Assembly (NCBI GenBank): GCA_016793095.1
Contig: JAEUJQ010000032.1
Coordinates: 124,001-188,000, forward strand
Reading direction: 5' to 3'
Length of the DNA stretch: 64,000 bases
Source of the DNA: Myxococcaceae bacterium
GTDB taxonomy: Bacteria > Myxococcota > Myxococcia > Myxococcales > Myxococcaceae
Shown here: one piece after another, positions 37,648 to 47,238 of the stretch
Layout of the letters: each line of letters opens with the position of its first letter
Position numbering within the stretch: the first letter of the stretch is position 1
The notes under the pieces: model-generated
Databases searched by the model: none
Seen by the model: the letters and a program-made list of their open reading frames with translations, nothing else
What the model was told of the DNA's origin: nothing
Translations under genes and position numbers: made by a program

Positions 37648-39591
37648 ATGTGCGGCATCACCGGGCTGTGGTCGTCTGGGCAGGGCCCGCACCCGTCCGA
37701 GCTGGTGGTGCGCCTCACCGACGCCCTCCGGCACCGCGGCCCTGATGCCTCAGGCCACCTCGCGCCTGCGGGCGGCGTTGCGTTCGGCCACCGCCGGCTC
37801 TCCATCATCGACCTCTCTCCCGCCGGCGCCCAGCCGATGGTGTCGGCGTCGGGGCGTTTCACCATCGTCTTCAACGGCGAGGTCTACAACTTCGCGGCCC
37901 TCCGTGAGCAGCTCGAGCGGGAAGGTCGCGCGCCGGCGTGGCGGGGGCACTCGGACACCGAGGTCATGCTCGCCGCCATCGAGGCCTGGGGGCTCGAGCG
38001 CGCGCTCACGCGCTTCATCGGCATGTTCGCCTTCGGCCTCTGGGACGCGTCGGAGCAGCACCTGCACCTCGTGCGCGACCGCCTCGGCGTCAAGCCGCTG
38101 TACTGGACCCGCACGCCTGGCGCGCTCGCCTTCGCGTCCGAGCTGAAGGCGCTGCAGGCCCTGCCCGACCTCGACACCACCCTCGACCGCACCGCGCTGG
38201 CCAGCTTCCTGGCGGCCAACTGCGTGCCGGGCACCCGCTCCATCTTCCGCGGCACCCACAAGGTCGCTCCCGGCACCTTCCTCACCTTCTCGGAGTGGAA
38301 CACCGAGCCCCGGCTGACCCGCTACTGGGACGCGGCCGAGGTGGCGCGGCGTGGGCAAGCGACCCGGTTCGCCGGCTCCGACGCACAGGCCATCGAGGCG
38401 CTCGAGGCGCTGCTCCGCGACGCGGTGAAGCTGCGCATGGTGTCCGACGTGCCGCTGGGCGCCTTCCTCTCGGGCGGCGTGGACTCGTCGACGGTCGTCG
38501 CGCTCATGCAGGCCCAGAGCTCGCGGCCCGTGCACACGTTCTCCATCGAGAACGAGGTCGCTGCCTATGACGAGGGCTCCGCCGCCCGGGCCGTCGCCCG
38601 GCACCTCAACACCCATCACACGCCGTTCACCGTCACCGCGAAAGACGCGCTCGACGTCATTCCCCTGCTGGCGCGCATGTTCGACGAGCCCTTCTCGGAC
38701 TCGTCGCAGATTCCCACGTACCTCGTCTCGAAGCTGGCCCGCCGCGACGTGACGGTGGCGCTGTCGGGCGACGGCGGTGACGAGCTCTTCGGCGGGTACA
38801 CCCGGCACCTCTACGCCCCACGCCTCGCCGCCGCTTCCCGCTTCCTGCCCCCGCGCCTCCGCCACCGCCTCTCGGGCGCCATCACCAGCCTCTCCCCCGA
38901 CGCGTGGGACGCCGTCTTCGAGTCCGGCAGGCCGCTCTTGCCCGTCATGCGCATCGCGGGCATCCGCATGCACAAGCTCGCCGCGGCGCTCGACGCCGAC
39001 CGCCCCGAGGGCGTCTACGAGGTGCTGGCCTCGCACTGGACGAAGGCCGACCGGGTGCTCGCCGACGAGGCCTCGTGGCCGGCGCCGCGCCCCCGGACGT
39101 TCGCCGGCGACACCGCCGAAGACCTCACCCACGAGATGATGCTGCGCGACCTCACCGGCTACCTGCCGGACGACATCCTCACCAAGGTGGACCGCGCCTC
39201 CATGGCCGTCAGCCTCGAGGCCCGGGAGCCGCTGCTCGACCACCGCCTCGTCGAGTTCGCGTGGACGCTGCCGCTGTCGATGCGCGTGCGCGGCGCCACC
39301 GGCAAGTGGATTCTCCGCGAGGTGCTCGCCCGCTCCGTGCCACGCGACGTCATCTCGGGGCCCAAGATGGGCTTCGGCGTGCCGTTGGGCGAGTGGCTCC
39401 GCGGGCCGCTGCGGGACTGGGCCGAGGCGCTCCTCCGCCCCGCCAGCCTGTCCGAGGTCGGCCTCGACCCGGGCGTCGTCGCCAGCCGCTGGGCAGAGCA
39501 CCTGAACGGGCGGCGCGCCTGGGAGCACCACCTCTGGGACGTGCTGATGCTGCAGGCCTGGCGGCAAGCCCTCAATCGCCAGGCTCTTTGA
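37648..39591 (+). CDS. asnB: Asparagine synthase-type amidotransferase (second copy)
   Basis: 647 residues from ATG 37648, preceded by GAAGGAGC. MCGITGLW gives the Cys2 nucleophile; the synthetase half has FLSGGVDSSTVV and ALSGDGGDELFGGY, and LTKVDRASMAVSLE near the C-terminus. It differs clearly from the first copy at 20592, so it is not a recent duplication. Lying between rmlC and a glycosyltransferase, it likely amidates a sugar acid or peptide-like substituent in the polysaccharide rather than making asparagine; this is inference. Confidence 0.88.
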   Translation: MCGITGLWSSGQGPHPSELVVRLTDALRHRGPDASGHLAPAGGVAFGHRRLSIIDLSPAGAQPMVSASGRFTIVFNGEVYNFAALREQLEREGRAPAWRGHSDTEVMLAAIEAWGLERALTRFIGMFAFGLWDASEQHLHLVRDRLGVKPLYWTRTPGALAFASELKALQALPDLDTTLDRTALASFLAANCVPGTRSIFRGTHKVAPGTFLTFSEWNTEPRLTRYWDAAEVARRGQATRFAGSDAQAIEALEALLRDAVKLRMVSDVPLGAFLSGGVDSSTVVALMQAQSSRPVHTFSIENEVAAYDEGSAARAVARHLNTHHTPFTVTAKDALDVIPLLARMFDEPFSDSSQIPTYLVSKLARRDVTVALSGDGGDELFGGYTRHLYAPRLAAASRFLPPRLRHRLSGAITSLSPDAWDAVFESGRPLLPVMRIAGIRMHKLAAALDADRPEGVYEVLASHWTKADRVLADEASWPAPRPRTFAGDTAEDLTHEMMLRDLTGYLPDDILTKVDRASMAVSLEAREPLLDHRLVEFAWTLPLSMRVRGATGKWILREVLARSVPRDVISGPKMGFGVPLGEWLRGPLRDWAEALLRPASLSEVGLDPGVVASRWAEHLNGRRAWEHHLWDVLMLQAWRQALNRQAL

Positions 39592-39625
39592 TATCCATCG
39601 AGTCAGGCGTGGAGCCTCGTCAACG

Positions 39626-40702
39626 GTGCGTGTCCTCTTCTTCACAGACGGCCCCCTCAGCCCCGGCAGCCGCTTCCGGTGCCTGCAGCTGTTCCCCTGG
39701 CTCGAGCGGCGGGGCATCGCCTGCGAGGCGCAGTTCGCCTACGACGAGCGCTACAACGAGGTGCACGACAAGCCCTGGGCGCCCCTCTACAAGGCCGCCG
39801 GCCGCCTCGTGCGCGCTGGCAAGCTCGTCTTCGAGCGCGGCCACGACCTGCTGTTCCTGCACAAGACGACGATGGCGGTGAGCGGCCTCCCCGAGCTGCT
39901 GCGGGGCTTCCGCTCGACCCCAGCCGTCTTCGACTTCGACGACGCCATCTACCTGGGCAGCGACGGGGCGCCGTCGCGAGCCCGCGAACGCACCTTCCGC
40001 CAGGCCGTCCACCTGGCCCACCACGTCATCGCCGGCAACGAGCACCTCGCCACGCAGACCGGCGCGCCATGGAAGACGTCGGTGATTCCGACCGTCGTCG
40101 ACACGACGAGGTACCAGCCCGCGCCGGCGCGCCCGTCGGCCCGCGAGCTGGTCATCGGGTGGATGGGCACGGCCTCGAACTTCGCGTACCTCCGCGACGT
40201 GATGCCGGCGGTGCTGCGGGCGATCGACCAGCTGCCCGAGGCGCGGCTGCGCGTCGTCTCGAACGGGCTGCTGCCCGAGTACGCCTCGCACCCGAAGGTC
40301 GAGCAGTGGCGCTGGAGCGCCGAGCGCGAGCTCATGGCGCTGCAGAGCTTCGACGTCGGCCTCATGCCGCTGCTGGACACCGAGCAGACGCGAGGGAAGT
40401 GCGGCTTCAAGATGCTGCAGTACATGGCCTGCGGCGTGCCCGTGGCGGCGTCGGCGGTCGGCGCGAACCCGGGCCTCTTCGCGGGCTCGAACGCGGGCGT
40501 CCTCGTGCCACCCGGCGCTGACTGGACCCGGGCCGTCCTCGACCTCGCGCGTCAGCCTCCCGAGGCCCGCCAGGCCCTGGGGGCCGCCGGCCGCGCGCAC
40601 GTCGAGAAGCACTTCAGCGTGGCCAGCGTCATCGACCGCTACGTGACCCTCTTCGAGCGCGTCGTGAGCGAGGACGTGCGACGAGGCATGAGGGCGGGCT
40701 GA
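39626..40702 (+). CDS. Family-4-like glycosyltransferase
   Basis: 358 residues from GTG 39626. Visible features are VFDFDDAIYLG, VIAGNEHLA, VIPTVVDT and GWMGTASNFAYL (the N-terminal and linker regions of GT4 enzymes). EQTRGKCGFKMLQYMACGVPV and GANPGLFAG form the donor-sugar site. It closely parallels the gene at 52258 in motif order, so the two are related. It probably adds a sugar to the lipid-linked repeat unit in the cytoplasm. It closes the rightward rml/asnB run. Confidence 0.83.
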   Translation: MRVLFFTDGPLSPGSRFRCLQLFPWLERRGIACEAQFAYDERYNEVHDKPWAPLYKAAGRLVRAGKLVFERGHDLLFLHKTTMAVSGLPELLRGFRSTPAVFDFDDAIYLGSDGAPSRARERTFRQAVHLAHHVIAGNEHLATQTGAPWKTSVIPTVVDTTRYQPAPARPSARELVIGWMGTASNFAYLRDVMPAVLRAIDQLPEARLRVVSNGLLPEYASHPKVEQWRWSAERELMALQSFDVGLMPLLDTEQTRGKCGFKMLQYMACGVPVAASAVGANPGLFAGSNAGVLVPPGADWTRAVLDLARQPPEARQALGAAGRAHVEKHFSVASVIDRYVTLFERVVSEDVRRGMRAG

Positions 40703-40711
40703 CGGCTACGG

Positions 40712-41476
40712 CTACTTCGCCTTGCCGGTGAGGCGGTAGGTGACGCGGCCGAAGAGCTCGCGCAGCGCCTGGGCCGAGTCGTCGAAGTACCCCGCGCGCG
40801 GCAGCCAGTGGCCGTCGGCCCCGGGCGCACGCATGCGGAAATCGACCGGGAGCACGTCGGGCTCGAGCCCCACCCCACGAAAACACCCCTGCGCCCTGGG
40901 CAGGTGAAAGGCGCTCGTCACCAGCAGCACCGACCTGAACCCCCGCGCGTCGATGAGGGCCTTCGAGCGCTCGGCGTTCTCGACGGTGTTGCGCGCCTCG
41001 GGCTCGACGAGAATGCGCTCCTTCTCGATGCCCCAGGCCTCGAGCTGCCCGGCGAGATAGCCCGCCTCGGTGGGCAACCCGTCGCGCAGCCGCCCGCCGC
41101 TGACGATGACGTGCTGCGCCTTCCCCTGACGGAGCAGATCGAACGTCACCGTGAGCCGCTCGACGTTGTCACCCCACGAGACCGTGTCCGGCGTCGCCCC
41201 GTACGCCGCCACCGTTCCCCCGAGCAGCACGACGACGTCGTAGGTGGCGTCGGTCCGCATCGTCGAGACCGCGTCGGCCTCGAGCGCCTGCCAGAGCCGG
41301 TTCGACACCGACGGCAAGCTGAGGAGGGTGAACAGCCCCAGCCCCGTCCCCATCAGGCCGAGCCCGAGCCTGCGCCGCGAACGCAGCAGCGCGACGGCCC
41401 CCAGGACGAGGGGCACGGCCACCCACCACCAGGGGTCGACCAGGAGATCGAGCGTCTTCGAGAGGACGAAGAACAC
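40712..41476 (-). CDS. YdcF/ElyC-family membrane protein (DUF218)
   Basis: 254 residues from GTG 41476. Two N-terminal membrane segments (WWWVAVPLVLGAVALL and GLGLFTLLSLPSV), then the DUF218 core: VVVLLGG, HVIVSGGRL, ILVEPEARNTVENAERS, VLLVTSAFHLPRA. ElyC-type members affect envelope and lipid-carrier metabolism; YdcF binds SAM. It follows the tyrosine-kinase gene with a 5-bp gap, so it is likely co-transcribed and acts in polysaccharide or carrier-lipid handling. Confidence 0.82.
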   Translation of the reverse strand: MFFVLSKTLDLLVDPWWWVAVPLVLGAVALLRSRRRLGLGLMGTGLGLFTLLSLPSVSNRLWQALEADAVSTMRTDATYDVVVLLGGTVAAYGATPDTVSWGDNVERLTVTFDLLRQGKAQHVIVSGGRLRDGLPTEAGYLAGQLEAWGIEKERILVEPEARNTVENAERSKALIDARGFRSVLLVTSAFHLPRAQGCFRGVGLEPDVLPVDFRMRAPGADGHWLPRAGYFDDSAQALRELFGRVTYRLTGKAK

Positions 41477-41481
41477 CGCGG

Positions 41482-43653
41482 CTACCCGTTCTTCTCTCCG
41501 TAGCCGTAATAGCGGTACGCGTACCCGTAGTAGTAGTCGCCGTACCGCGAGCGATCGAGGCTCACGTCGTTGAGGACCGCCCCGAGGATCGGCGCCTTCA
41601 CGTCATTCAGCGCCCGCACCGTCCGCTTCGCGACGTCGCGATGCGTGACGCCCGCCTTGAGCACCATCACCACGCCCGCCACCTGCGTCGCGAGCACGAC
41701 CGCATCTGCGACGGCGCCCACCGGAGGGCTGTCGAGAATGACCCGGTCGTACTTCTCATCGAGCGTCACCAGCAGCTCGCCGAAGGCCTTCGTGTGGAGC
41801 AGCTCGGCCGGGTTCGGCGGCACCGGTCCACACGGCAGCAGGAACACGCCCGGCACCTCGGTCGTCTTGATGGCGTCTTCGAGCCGGCCCTCGCCCACCA
41901 CCAGCGAAGACACCCCCACGTCATTCGGCACCCCAAACGCCTTGTGGAGCCGCGGGCGCCGCATGTCGGTGTCGACGATGAGCACCCGCTGCCCGCTCTG
42001 CGCCATCGCGATCGCGAGGTTGATGGCGGTCGTCGACTTCCCTTCCTGCGGGCCGCTCGACGTCACCAGCATTCGCTTGAGCGGCTTGTCCGGCGACATG
42101 AACAGCAGGTTCGTGCGCACCGCGCGCGTGCACTCCGCGATGTGCGACTTCGGCTCCCGGTAGATGTGCAGGTCCTTCGACTGCCCCTCGGTGGCCGACT
42201 GCGGAATCGTCGGCACGAAGCCGAGGAAGGTCAGGCCGAGGCGCTCCTCGATCTCGAGCTGAGAGGTCACCGACGAGTCCAGGAACTCGAGCAGCAGCGC
42301 CAGGCCCAGGCCCGCGATGAGCCCTGCGATGACGCCGAGCAGGATCGACTGCGGCACGTTCGGCCGCACCGGCGCCATCGACGGCCGCGCGGCGTCGAGC
42401 ACCCGCACGTTCGAGGTCCTCAAAAGGCCCGACAGCTCGATGTCCTTCAGCCGCTTGAAGACCGAGTCGTACTGCCGCTTGGCGCTGTCCGACTCCTGCT
42501 TGAGGCGGTCCAGCTCGAGCTTCTTCTTCTCGACCTCGAAGGCCTCGGCCTTCACCTCGTTGAAGAGCGCGAGCAGGTTCTTCTCCTTCTCGACCGCCTC
42601 GCGCAGCTCGGCCTCGGAGCCCACCACGAGGTTCGACAGCTCGCGCTGAAAGTCCCTCTCGACGAGCGCCAGCTTGTCGCGGCACTCCATCAACTTCGGG
42701 TGCTGCTCGAAGTACCGCGACTGGAGCTCGGTGCAGTCCGTCCGAAGCCCCAGCATGCGGTCCTTCAGCTTCTGGAGCGTCTGGTTCTCCCGGGCCGCCG
42801 GCAGCGCCTCGGCCCACATCGAGTCCGCCGCGTTCTGGGCCTGCACGTTCCGGATGGCCACCACCCGCGCCTTGAGGCCCGAGATCTTCAGCTGCACGTC
42901 CGTGAGCGCCTGGCTCGTGGCCGTCAGCCGCGCCGACACCATGTTCGCGCGGTCGTCGATCGAGGTGCTCAGCATGTCGGACTGCTTGCGGAAGGCGTAC
43001 AGCGCCAGCTCGCTCGTCTTCGCCGACTCGGACAACGAGTCGCGCCGCTCGTCGAGCCACTTCGAGGCGTTCTCGGTCACCTTGAGCTTCTGCGCGAGGG
43101 ACTCGTCGATGTACGCCTGCGCGACCTCATTCGCGAGCAGGGCGGCGCGGTTCGGGTCGCCGTCTTCGATCTTGATGAAGGTGACGCGCGAGTCCTTCAG
43201 CGACTCGACCTTGATCTTCCCCTGAACCATCGCGACCGCGTCGACATGCTTCATCACCTCGGCGCGCTGCGCGTCGGGCAGCTTCGTCAGGCCCAGGAAC
43301 TCGGCGTCGGTGTTGAGCCCCAGCTTCTCGACCACCCGCTGCGAGACGGCGCGGCTCGTGATGATCTTCGACTGCGTCTCGATGTACTCCTTGTTCGCCC
43401 AGTAGGCCGAGGTGGAGTCGTTGTTCACGTCCTGGATCTGGTTGTCCAGGAAGCGGGGCTCCTTCGAGTCGATGATGAGCGAGATCTGCGCTGCGTAGAC
43501 CTTCGACTGGCTGCGGGCCCAGAGGGTCGTCCCGCCCACCACGAGCGCGAAGACGAGCAGGATCAGCCACTTCCGCTTGAGGAGGACCCGGAGGTAGTAC
43601 CGGAGGTCGATCGAGCCGGTGCCACTCACCTCGCTGGGGGCCTGTGCAGACAC
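41482..43653 (-). CDS. Chain-length determinant/tyrosine autokinase (BY-kinase, Wzc-like)
   Basis: 723 residues from GTG 43653. N-terminal Wzz domain with membrane segment KWLILLVFALVVGGTTLW, a long coiled-coil periplasmic part (about 200-420), a second membrane segment SILLGVIAGLIAGLGLALLLEF, then a cytoplasmic ATPase domain. That domain has the Walker A SSGPQEGKSTT, A-prime LIVDTDMRRPR and Walker B VILDSPP. The C-terminus ends in a tyrosine cluster, YGDYYYGYAYRYYGYGE, with nine Tyr in 17 residues, the autophosphorylation tail. It controls polymer length and export with the Wzx/Wzy machinery. M. xanthus BtkA/BtkB are the known relatives. Confidence 0.93.
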   Translation of the reverse strand: MSAQAPSEVSGTGSIDLRYYLRVLLKRKWLILLVFALVVGGTTLWARSQSKVYAAQISLIIDSKEPRFLDNQIQDVNNDSTSAYWANKEYIETQSKIITSRAVSQRVVEKLGLNTDAEFLGLTKLPDAQRAEVMKHVDAVAMVQGKIKVESLKDSRVTFIKIEDGDPNRAALLANEVAQAYIDESLAQKLKVTENASKWLDERRDSLSESAKTSELALYAFRKQSDMLSTSIDDRANMVSARLTATSQALTDVQLKISGLKARVVAIRNVQAQNAADSMWAEALPAARENQTLQKLKDRMLGLRTDCTELQSRYFEQHPKLMECRDKLALVERDFQRELSNLVVGSEAELREAVEKEKNLLALFNEVKAEAFEVEKKKLELDRLKQESDSAKRQYDSVFKRLKDIELSGLLRTSNVRVLDAARPSMAPVRPNVPQSILLGVIAGLIAGLGLALLLEFLDSSVTSQLEIEERLGLTFLGFVPTIPQSATEGQSKDLHIYREPKSHIAECTRAVRTNLLFMSPDKPLKRMLVTSSGPQEGKSTTAINLAIAMAQSGQRVLIVDTDMRRPRLHKAFGVPNDVGVSSLVVGEGRLEDAIKTTEVPGVFLLPCGPVPPNPAELLHTKAFGELLVTLDEKYDRVILDSPPVGAVADAVVLATQVAGVVMVLKAGVTHRDVAKRTVRALNDVKAPILGAVLNDVSLDRSRYGDYYYGYAYRYYGYGEKNG

Positions 43654-43702
43654 GACGCCGTCAGTACCACCGGGGCGGGGGCAGGTTCAAATGAACCGCC
43701 CA

Positions 43703-46183
43703 CTATTCGATGCGCGTCGCCAGCGCCGCCTCCAGACGGGCGACCCAGGGATCCTGAGCCTTTGCACCTTCGGGGGTATCCAGCAGCCGGCCTCTGCGCA
43801 CCTCGTCGAGGGCGGAATGGAGGCTGCCCATCTTCTCGTAGACCTGCGCGAGCCGGTACTTCAGGTCGGCGCGGGTGGGCTCGATGCGCGAGGCCGTCTG
43901 GAGCGCCTCGAGGGCCCGTGGCCACCGCTCGTCCTGGACCCAGAGGTCTGCCTCCCGCTGGAAGAGCTGCGAGCGCCCCTGCGGCCCGCTCACGAAGGGC
44001 CGCGTCCGCTCGAGCACCGCCCGGGCCTCCGTCGTCCGCTGCTGCTGGGCGAGCACCAGGGCGAGCGCCATCGCGACGCCGACGTCCTGGGGCACCTTGC
44101 GCGAGAGCCGGTCGAGCAGCGTGGAGGCCTCGTCGACCCGGCCCAGCTGCGTCAGCGCCCGCGACCTGAGCAGCACGAGCTCCGTCTGCTCCTGCACCGG
44201 GTCGGGAAGGGCCGCGAGCCGCTCGAGGGCGAGGGCAGGCTGTTGCTCGAGCTCCGCCTGCTGTACCGCCAGCACCAGCGCCTCCGTTCGCACCGCGTCC
44301 GAGGGCGGGAGCACCAGCACCGCGTCGAGGAGCGCCTTCGCCTCCGCGCGTCGTCCCAGCGCCTGGTAGCGCTCCCAAAGGCGTCGCAGGAGGCCCGCCT
44401 CGTCGACGAGCAGCCGGTCGTACTCGCCGAGCTTCGCGGCGAGCATCAGGCCCTCGTCGAGGCTCGTCGAGTCACCGAGCCGCCAGGCCACCTTGAACTC
44501 GAGCAGGGCCTGCGTGGGCTGCCCCAGCCGAAGGAGCGCGCGCCCGGCCGCGACGTGGGCCCGCGCGTCGCCCGGCCGCAGGAAGAGCACGCGGTTCACC
44601 CAGGCGAGCGACTCCCTCGCCGCGCCCTCGACGCTGAGCTGGTGCGCCACCGCCGAGTAGAGCACCCAGTCGGCCGGGTGCCGGTCGATGGCCGTGAGCG
44701 CCGCCTGCCGCACCTCCACCGCTGGCGCGCCCGCCTTGACCAGCCCGAGCACCCGCGCCTCTGCGTCTGCGTGCGAAGGCAGGCCCTTCGCGAGCGCGAC
44801 GACCCCCACGACCACCACCGCCACCGCGGCGACGAACCAGCCCCGATGCACCGAGCGCTTCGTGTGACCCGCGCCCTCCGCCGCGCCCGTGGCCGCGGTG
44901 AGCCCGACGACGACCACCACCGCGACGGCGAGCCCGTTGAGCTCGAGCGCGAAGTCGAAGACGTCGTGGAGGAGCGCGCCGGCCACCGCGAGCAACAGGA
45001 CCGGCTCGAGCACGCGCCCCCTCGCCTGCCGGACGAGCTGGGCGACGACGACGAGGCTCGCCACGCCCAGCAGGAGCGTGAGCGGCAGCCCCAGCTCGGC
45101 GAGCCACTGGAGGACGACGTTCTCGGGGTGGGTGAACGTCACGTCGAGCTGGGTGGTCTGGAACCGCGAGAAGCCGAGCTCGAACGCGCCCAGGCCCATG
45201 CCGCCGCGCCAGAACTGGAGCGCGCCGTCCCAGAGCATCGGCCACAGCTCGACCTTCGTCCGGGAGATCTTCTCCATCGACGAGACGGTGGCGAGCCGAT
45301 CGAAGAGCTGCTCGGAGGCGAGCGACACCGCGAAGAGCCCCGTGGCGCCGATGACCAGCCAGGGCAACGCGACCCGCAGTCCGCCCTGCCGGCGGGTGAG
45401 CTGCAGCGCCCCCACGAGCGCCCAGGTGACGACGAAGGTGGCGATGCCACCGCGGGAGAACGAGAGGAACACCCCCGTGCCGCAGACGAGCGCCAACGCG
45501 TAGAGGCCGACCGCGAGCTCCTTGTTGCGAGCGTCGAGCGCGAGCCCGAGCGCGACGGTGCCGCAGAAGGCGAGGAACGCGGCGAGGTGGTTCGTGTTGC
45601 CGAAGAAGGAGAGCAGCGGGACGCTGCCGTAGTACCGGTGGACGCCGAAGAGGGCCTCCGCGCCGGCGAGGAGGTGGGCGAAGCCGACGAGCGCGACCAG
45701 ACCGCCGGTGCCCGCGACGGTCGCCAGCAGGCGGAGCCGGGCGGCCTCGAGCCTCCCGAGCTGCAGCGCGACGAAGGTGAGCGAACCGAGCGACAGGAAG
45801 CGCGCGAGGGCCCGCCACGTCGAGGGCGCGTCCATCGTCATGGGACGTGCGCCGTCGAGGCCGAGCGGCACGAGCGCGAAGTCCCGCAGCTCCGCGTGCA
45901 CCGGAGAGAGGAGCGCCAGCACCCCGGCCGGCAGGGGCAGGAGGGACAGCGCAGCGACGAGGGCGAGGCCGGCGGGGAGCGCGAGGAGGAGGTGGGCGGT
46001 GCCCCGGCGGCGGTGCTTCCACGCGCCGAGGAGCCAGGCGAGGAGCGCGACCGACGCGGTGCCGTGCAGGAGCCAACCGGTCCACCCGGGCGAGCCGCCG
46101 AGGACCAGTGGGAGCGAGACGACGGCGGCGCCCACCGCCACCTCGGCCACGTACCACCAGCGCGTGGAGTCCTGCTTCGGCAT
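43703..46183 (-). CDS. O-antigen ligase/polymerase-like protein fused to TPR repeats
   Basis: 826 residues. The first about 480 residues hold about 12 membrane segments, with the large periplasmic loop and the FSRGGIATFVVTWALVG and THPENVVLQWLAELGLP motifs of the Wzy_C/WaaL family. The remaining about 330 residues are soluble helical TPR-like repeats (for example ALLRLGQPTQALLEFKVAWRLG). It joins or polymerises repeat units on the periplasmic face; the TPR part suggests a protein-binding role. It overlaps the nucleotidyltransferase gene by 1 bp and is followed, across a 49-bp gap, by the BY-kinase. Polymerase versus ligase cannot be decided. Confidence 0.85.
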   Translation of the reverse strand: MPKQDSTRWWYVAEVAVGAAVVSLPLVLGGSPGWTGWLLHGTASVALLAWLLGAWKHRRRGTAHLLLALPAGLALVAALSLLPLPAGVLALLSPVHAELRDFALVPLGLDGARPMTMDAPSTWRALARFLSLGSLTFVALQLGRLEAARLRLLATVAGTGGLVALVGFAHLLAGAEALFGVHRYYGSVPLLSFFGNTNHLAAFLAFCGTVALGLALDARNKELAVGLYALALVCGTGVFLSFSRGGIATFVVTWALVGALQLTRRQGGLRVALPWLVIGATGLFAVSLASEQLFDRLATVSSMEKISRTKVELWPMLWDGALQFWRGGMGLGAFELGFSRFQTTQLDVTFTHPENVVLQWLAELGLPLTLLLGVASLVVVAQLVRQARGRVLEPVLLLAVAGALLHDVFDFALELNGLAVAVVVVVGLTAATGAAEGAGHTKRSVHRGWFVAAVAVVVVGVVALAKGLPSHADAEARVLGLVKAGAPAVEVRQAALTAIDRHPADWVLYSAVAHQLSVEGAARESLAWVNRVLFLRPGDARAHVAAGRALLRLGQPTQALLEFKVAWRLGDSTSLDEGLMLAAKLGEYDRLLVDEAGLLRRLWERYQALGRRAEAKALLDAVLVLPPSDAVRTEALVLAVQQAELEQQPALALERLAALPDPVQEQTELVLLRSRALTQLGRVDEASTLLDRLSRKVPQDVGVAMALALVLAQQQRTTEARAVLERTRPFVSGPQGRSQLFQREADLWVQDERWPRALEALQTASRIEPTRADLKYRLAQVYEKMGSLHSALDEVRRGRLLDTPEGAKAQDPWVARLEAALATRIE

Positions 46184-47238
46184 CAGGGGCGGGCGAGCGC
46201 GCGGCGAGCGTAGCGCTTCACGCCGTCGAGGAGGTGCCTGGCGGCATGACGCGGGGTGTCCACGAGCCAGAGCCGGGCGGCGAAGCTGCCGACACGGTGG
46301 GTCGCCAGCGAGGCGGACACGAGGGCCGCCGCGGTGAAGAGCCGCTCGTCCACGAGCCCGCGGACGCGCCGGCCGGGGAACGCGGCCCAGGCGGCGTCGG
46401 GAACAGGCACGTCGAGGAGCCGCGCGAGGAGGTGGAGCGTCACCGTGAGGGCCTGGGTGAAGCCGGCGTCCTCCGCGCGCGCTGCCATCGCCGGCCAGTC
46501 GAGCGCCGGGTGCAGCCGGAGGAACTGTTGCAGATCGACGAGCCAGGCGAGGCGGAGGAAGGCGTGGTTCGCGGCGTGGGTCGCCAGGTAGAGGAACTCG
46601 TCCTCGGGGGCGAGCAGGCGCACGCGACGGCGCTCGAAGGTGGTGTCGCGGGCCCGCGCGCGAATGGCGTCGTCGTCGAAGAGGCCGCGGCCGAAGGTGG
46701 AGATGAGCCGGAAGTGCACCTCCACGAGGCCTGGCGGGCCGGAGAAGGAGAGGTGGTGGTGGTCGTCGAAGACGTCACCGAGAGACGGGTCGACCCAGCG
46801 GTGCAGGCCCAGCGGCTGGAGCGCGGCCGCCACCCGCTCGAGCTCTTCGGGGAGGACCAGCACGTCGACGTCCGAGGAGGGGCGGCAGAGGGGATTCGAG
46901 GGGTAGAGGCGGTGTGCGAGGACCGAGCCCTTGAGCGCGATGGGGACGACGCCTGCGCCGTGGAGCGCGTCGAGGACGGTGAGCGTCAGCCGCTTGAGCT
47001 TGTGGGCCGAGGCGACCGTGCCGCGGGCGTCAGCGAGGAGCCGGTCACGGCCGGGGAAGTCGAGGGGGCCGAGGGCGTCGGCGAGCCATGCGCTCACCCC
47101 GTGACGCGCCGCCGCGTCGACCAGGCGCAGCGAGTCGAGGTGAGGCAGCAGGTCGCGCAGCTCGCCGTTCCGGTGTGGAATCCGCGACAGGACCTCGAAT
47201 AGGGGGCTGCTTCTGGAGTACTGAGCACCCAGCGCCAT
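46183..47238 (-). CDS. Nucleotidyltransferase-family protein (NTP_transf_5 type)
   Basis: 351 residues. The pol-beta-type core has ALKGSVLAHRLYP and PSSDVDVLVLPEEL (paired Asp), then HHHLSFSGPPGLVEVHFRL. Members occur in exopolysaccharide loci, often with unknown substrates. Two start codons are possible, 47250 and 47238; the second shares the palindrome CCATGG with the start of the opposite-strand gene, so the two coding regions begin head to head without a gap. The stop overlaps the ligase start by 1 bp. Confidence 0.8.
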   Translation of the reverse strand: MALGAQYSRSSPLFEVLSRIPHRNGELRDLLPHLDSLRLVDAAARHGVSAWLADALGPLDFPGRDRLLADARGTVASAHKLKRLTLTVLDALHGAGVVPIALKGSVLAHRLYPSNPLCRPSSDVDVLVLPEELERVAAALQPLGLHRWVDPSLGDVFDDHHHLSFSGPPGLVEVHFRLISTFGRGLFDDDAIRARARDTTFERRRVRLLAPEDEFLYLATHAANHAFLRLAWLVDLQQFLRLHPALDWPAMAARAEDAGFTQALTVTLHLLARLLDVPVPDAAWAAFPGRRVRGLVDERLFTAAALVSASLATHRVGSFAARLWLVDTPRHAARHLLDGVKRYARRALARP

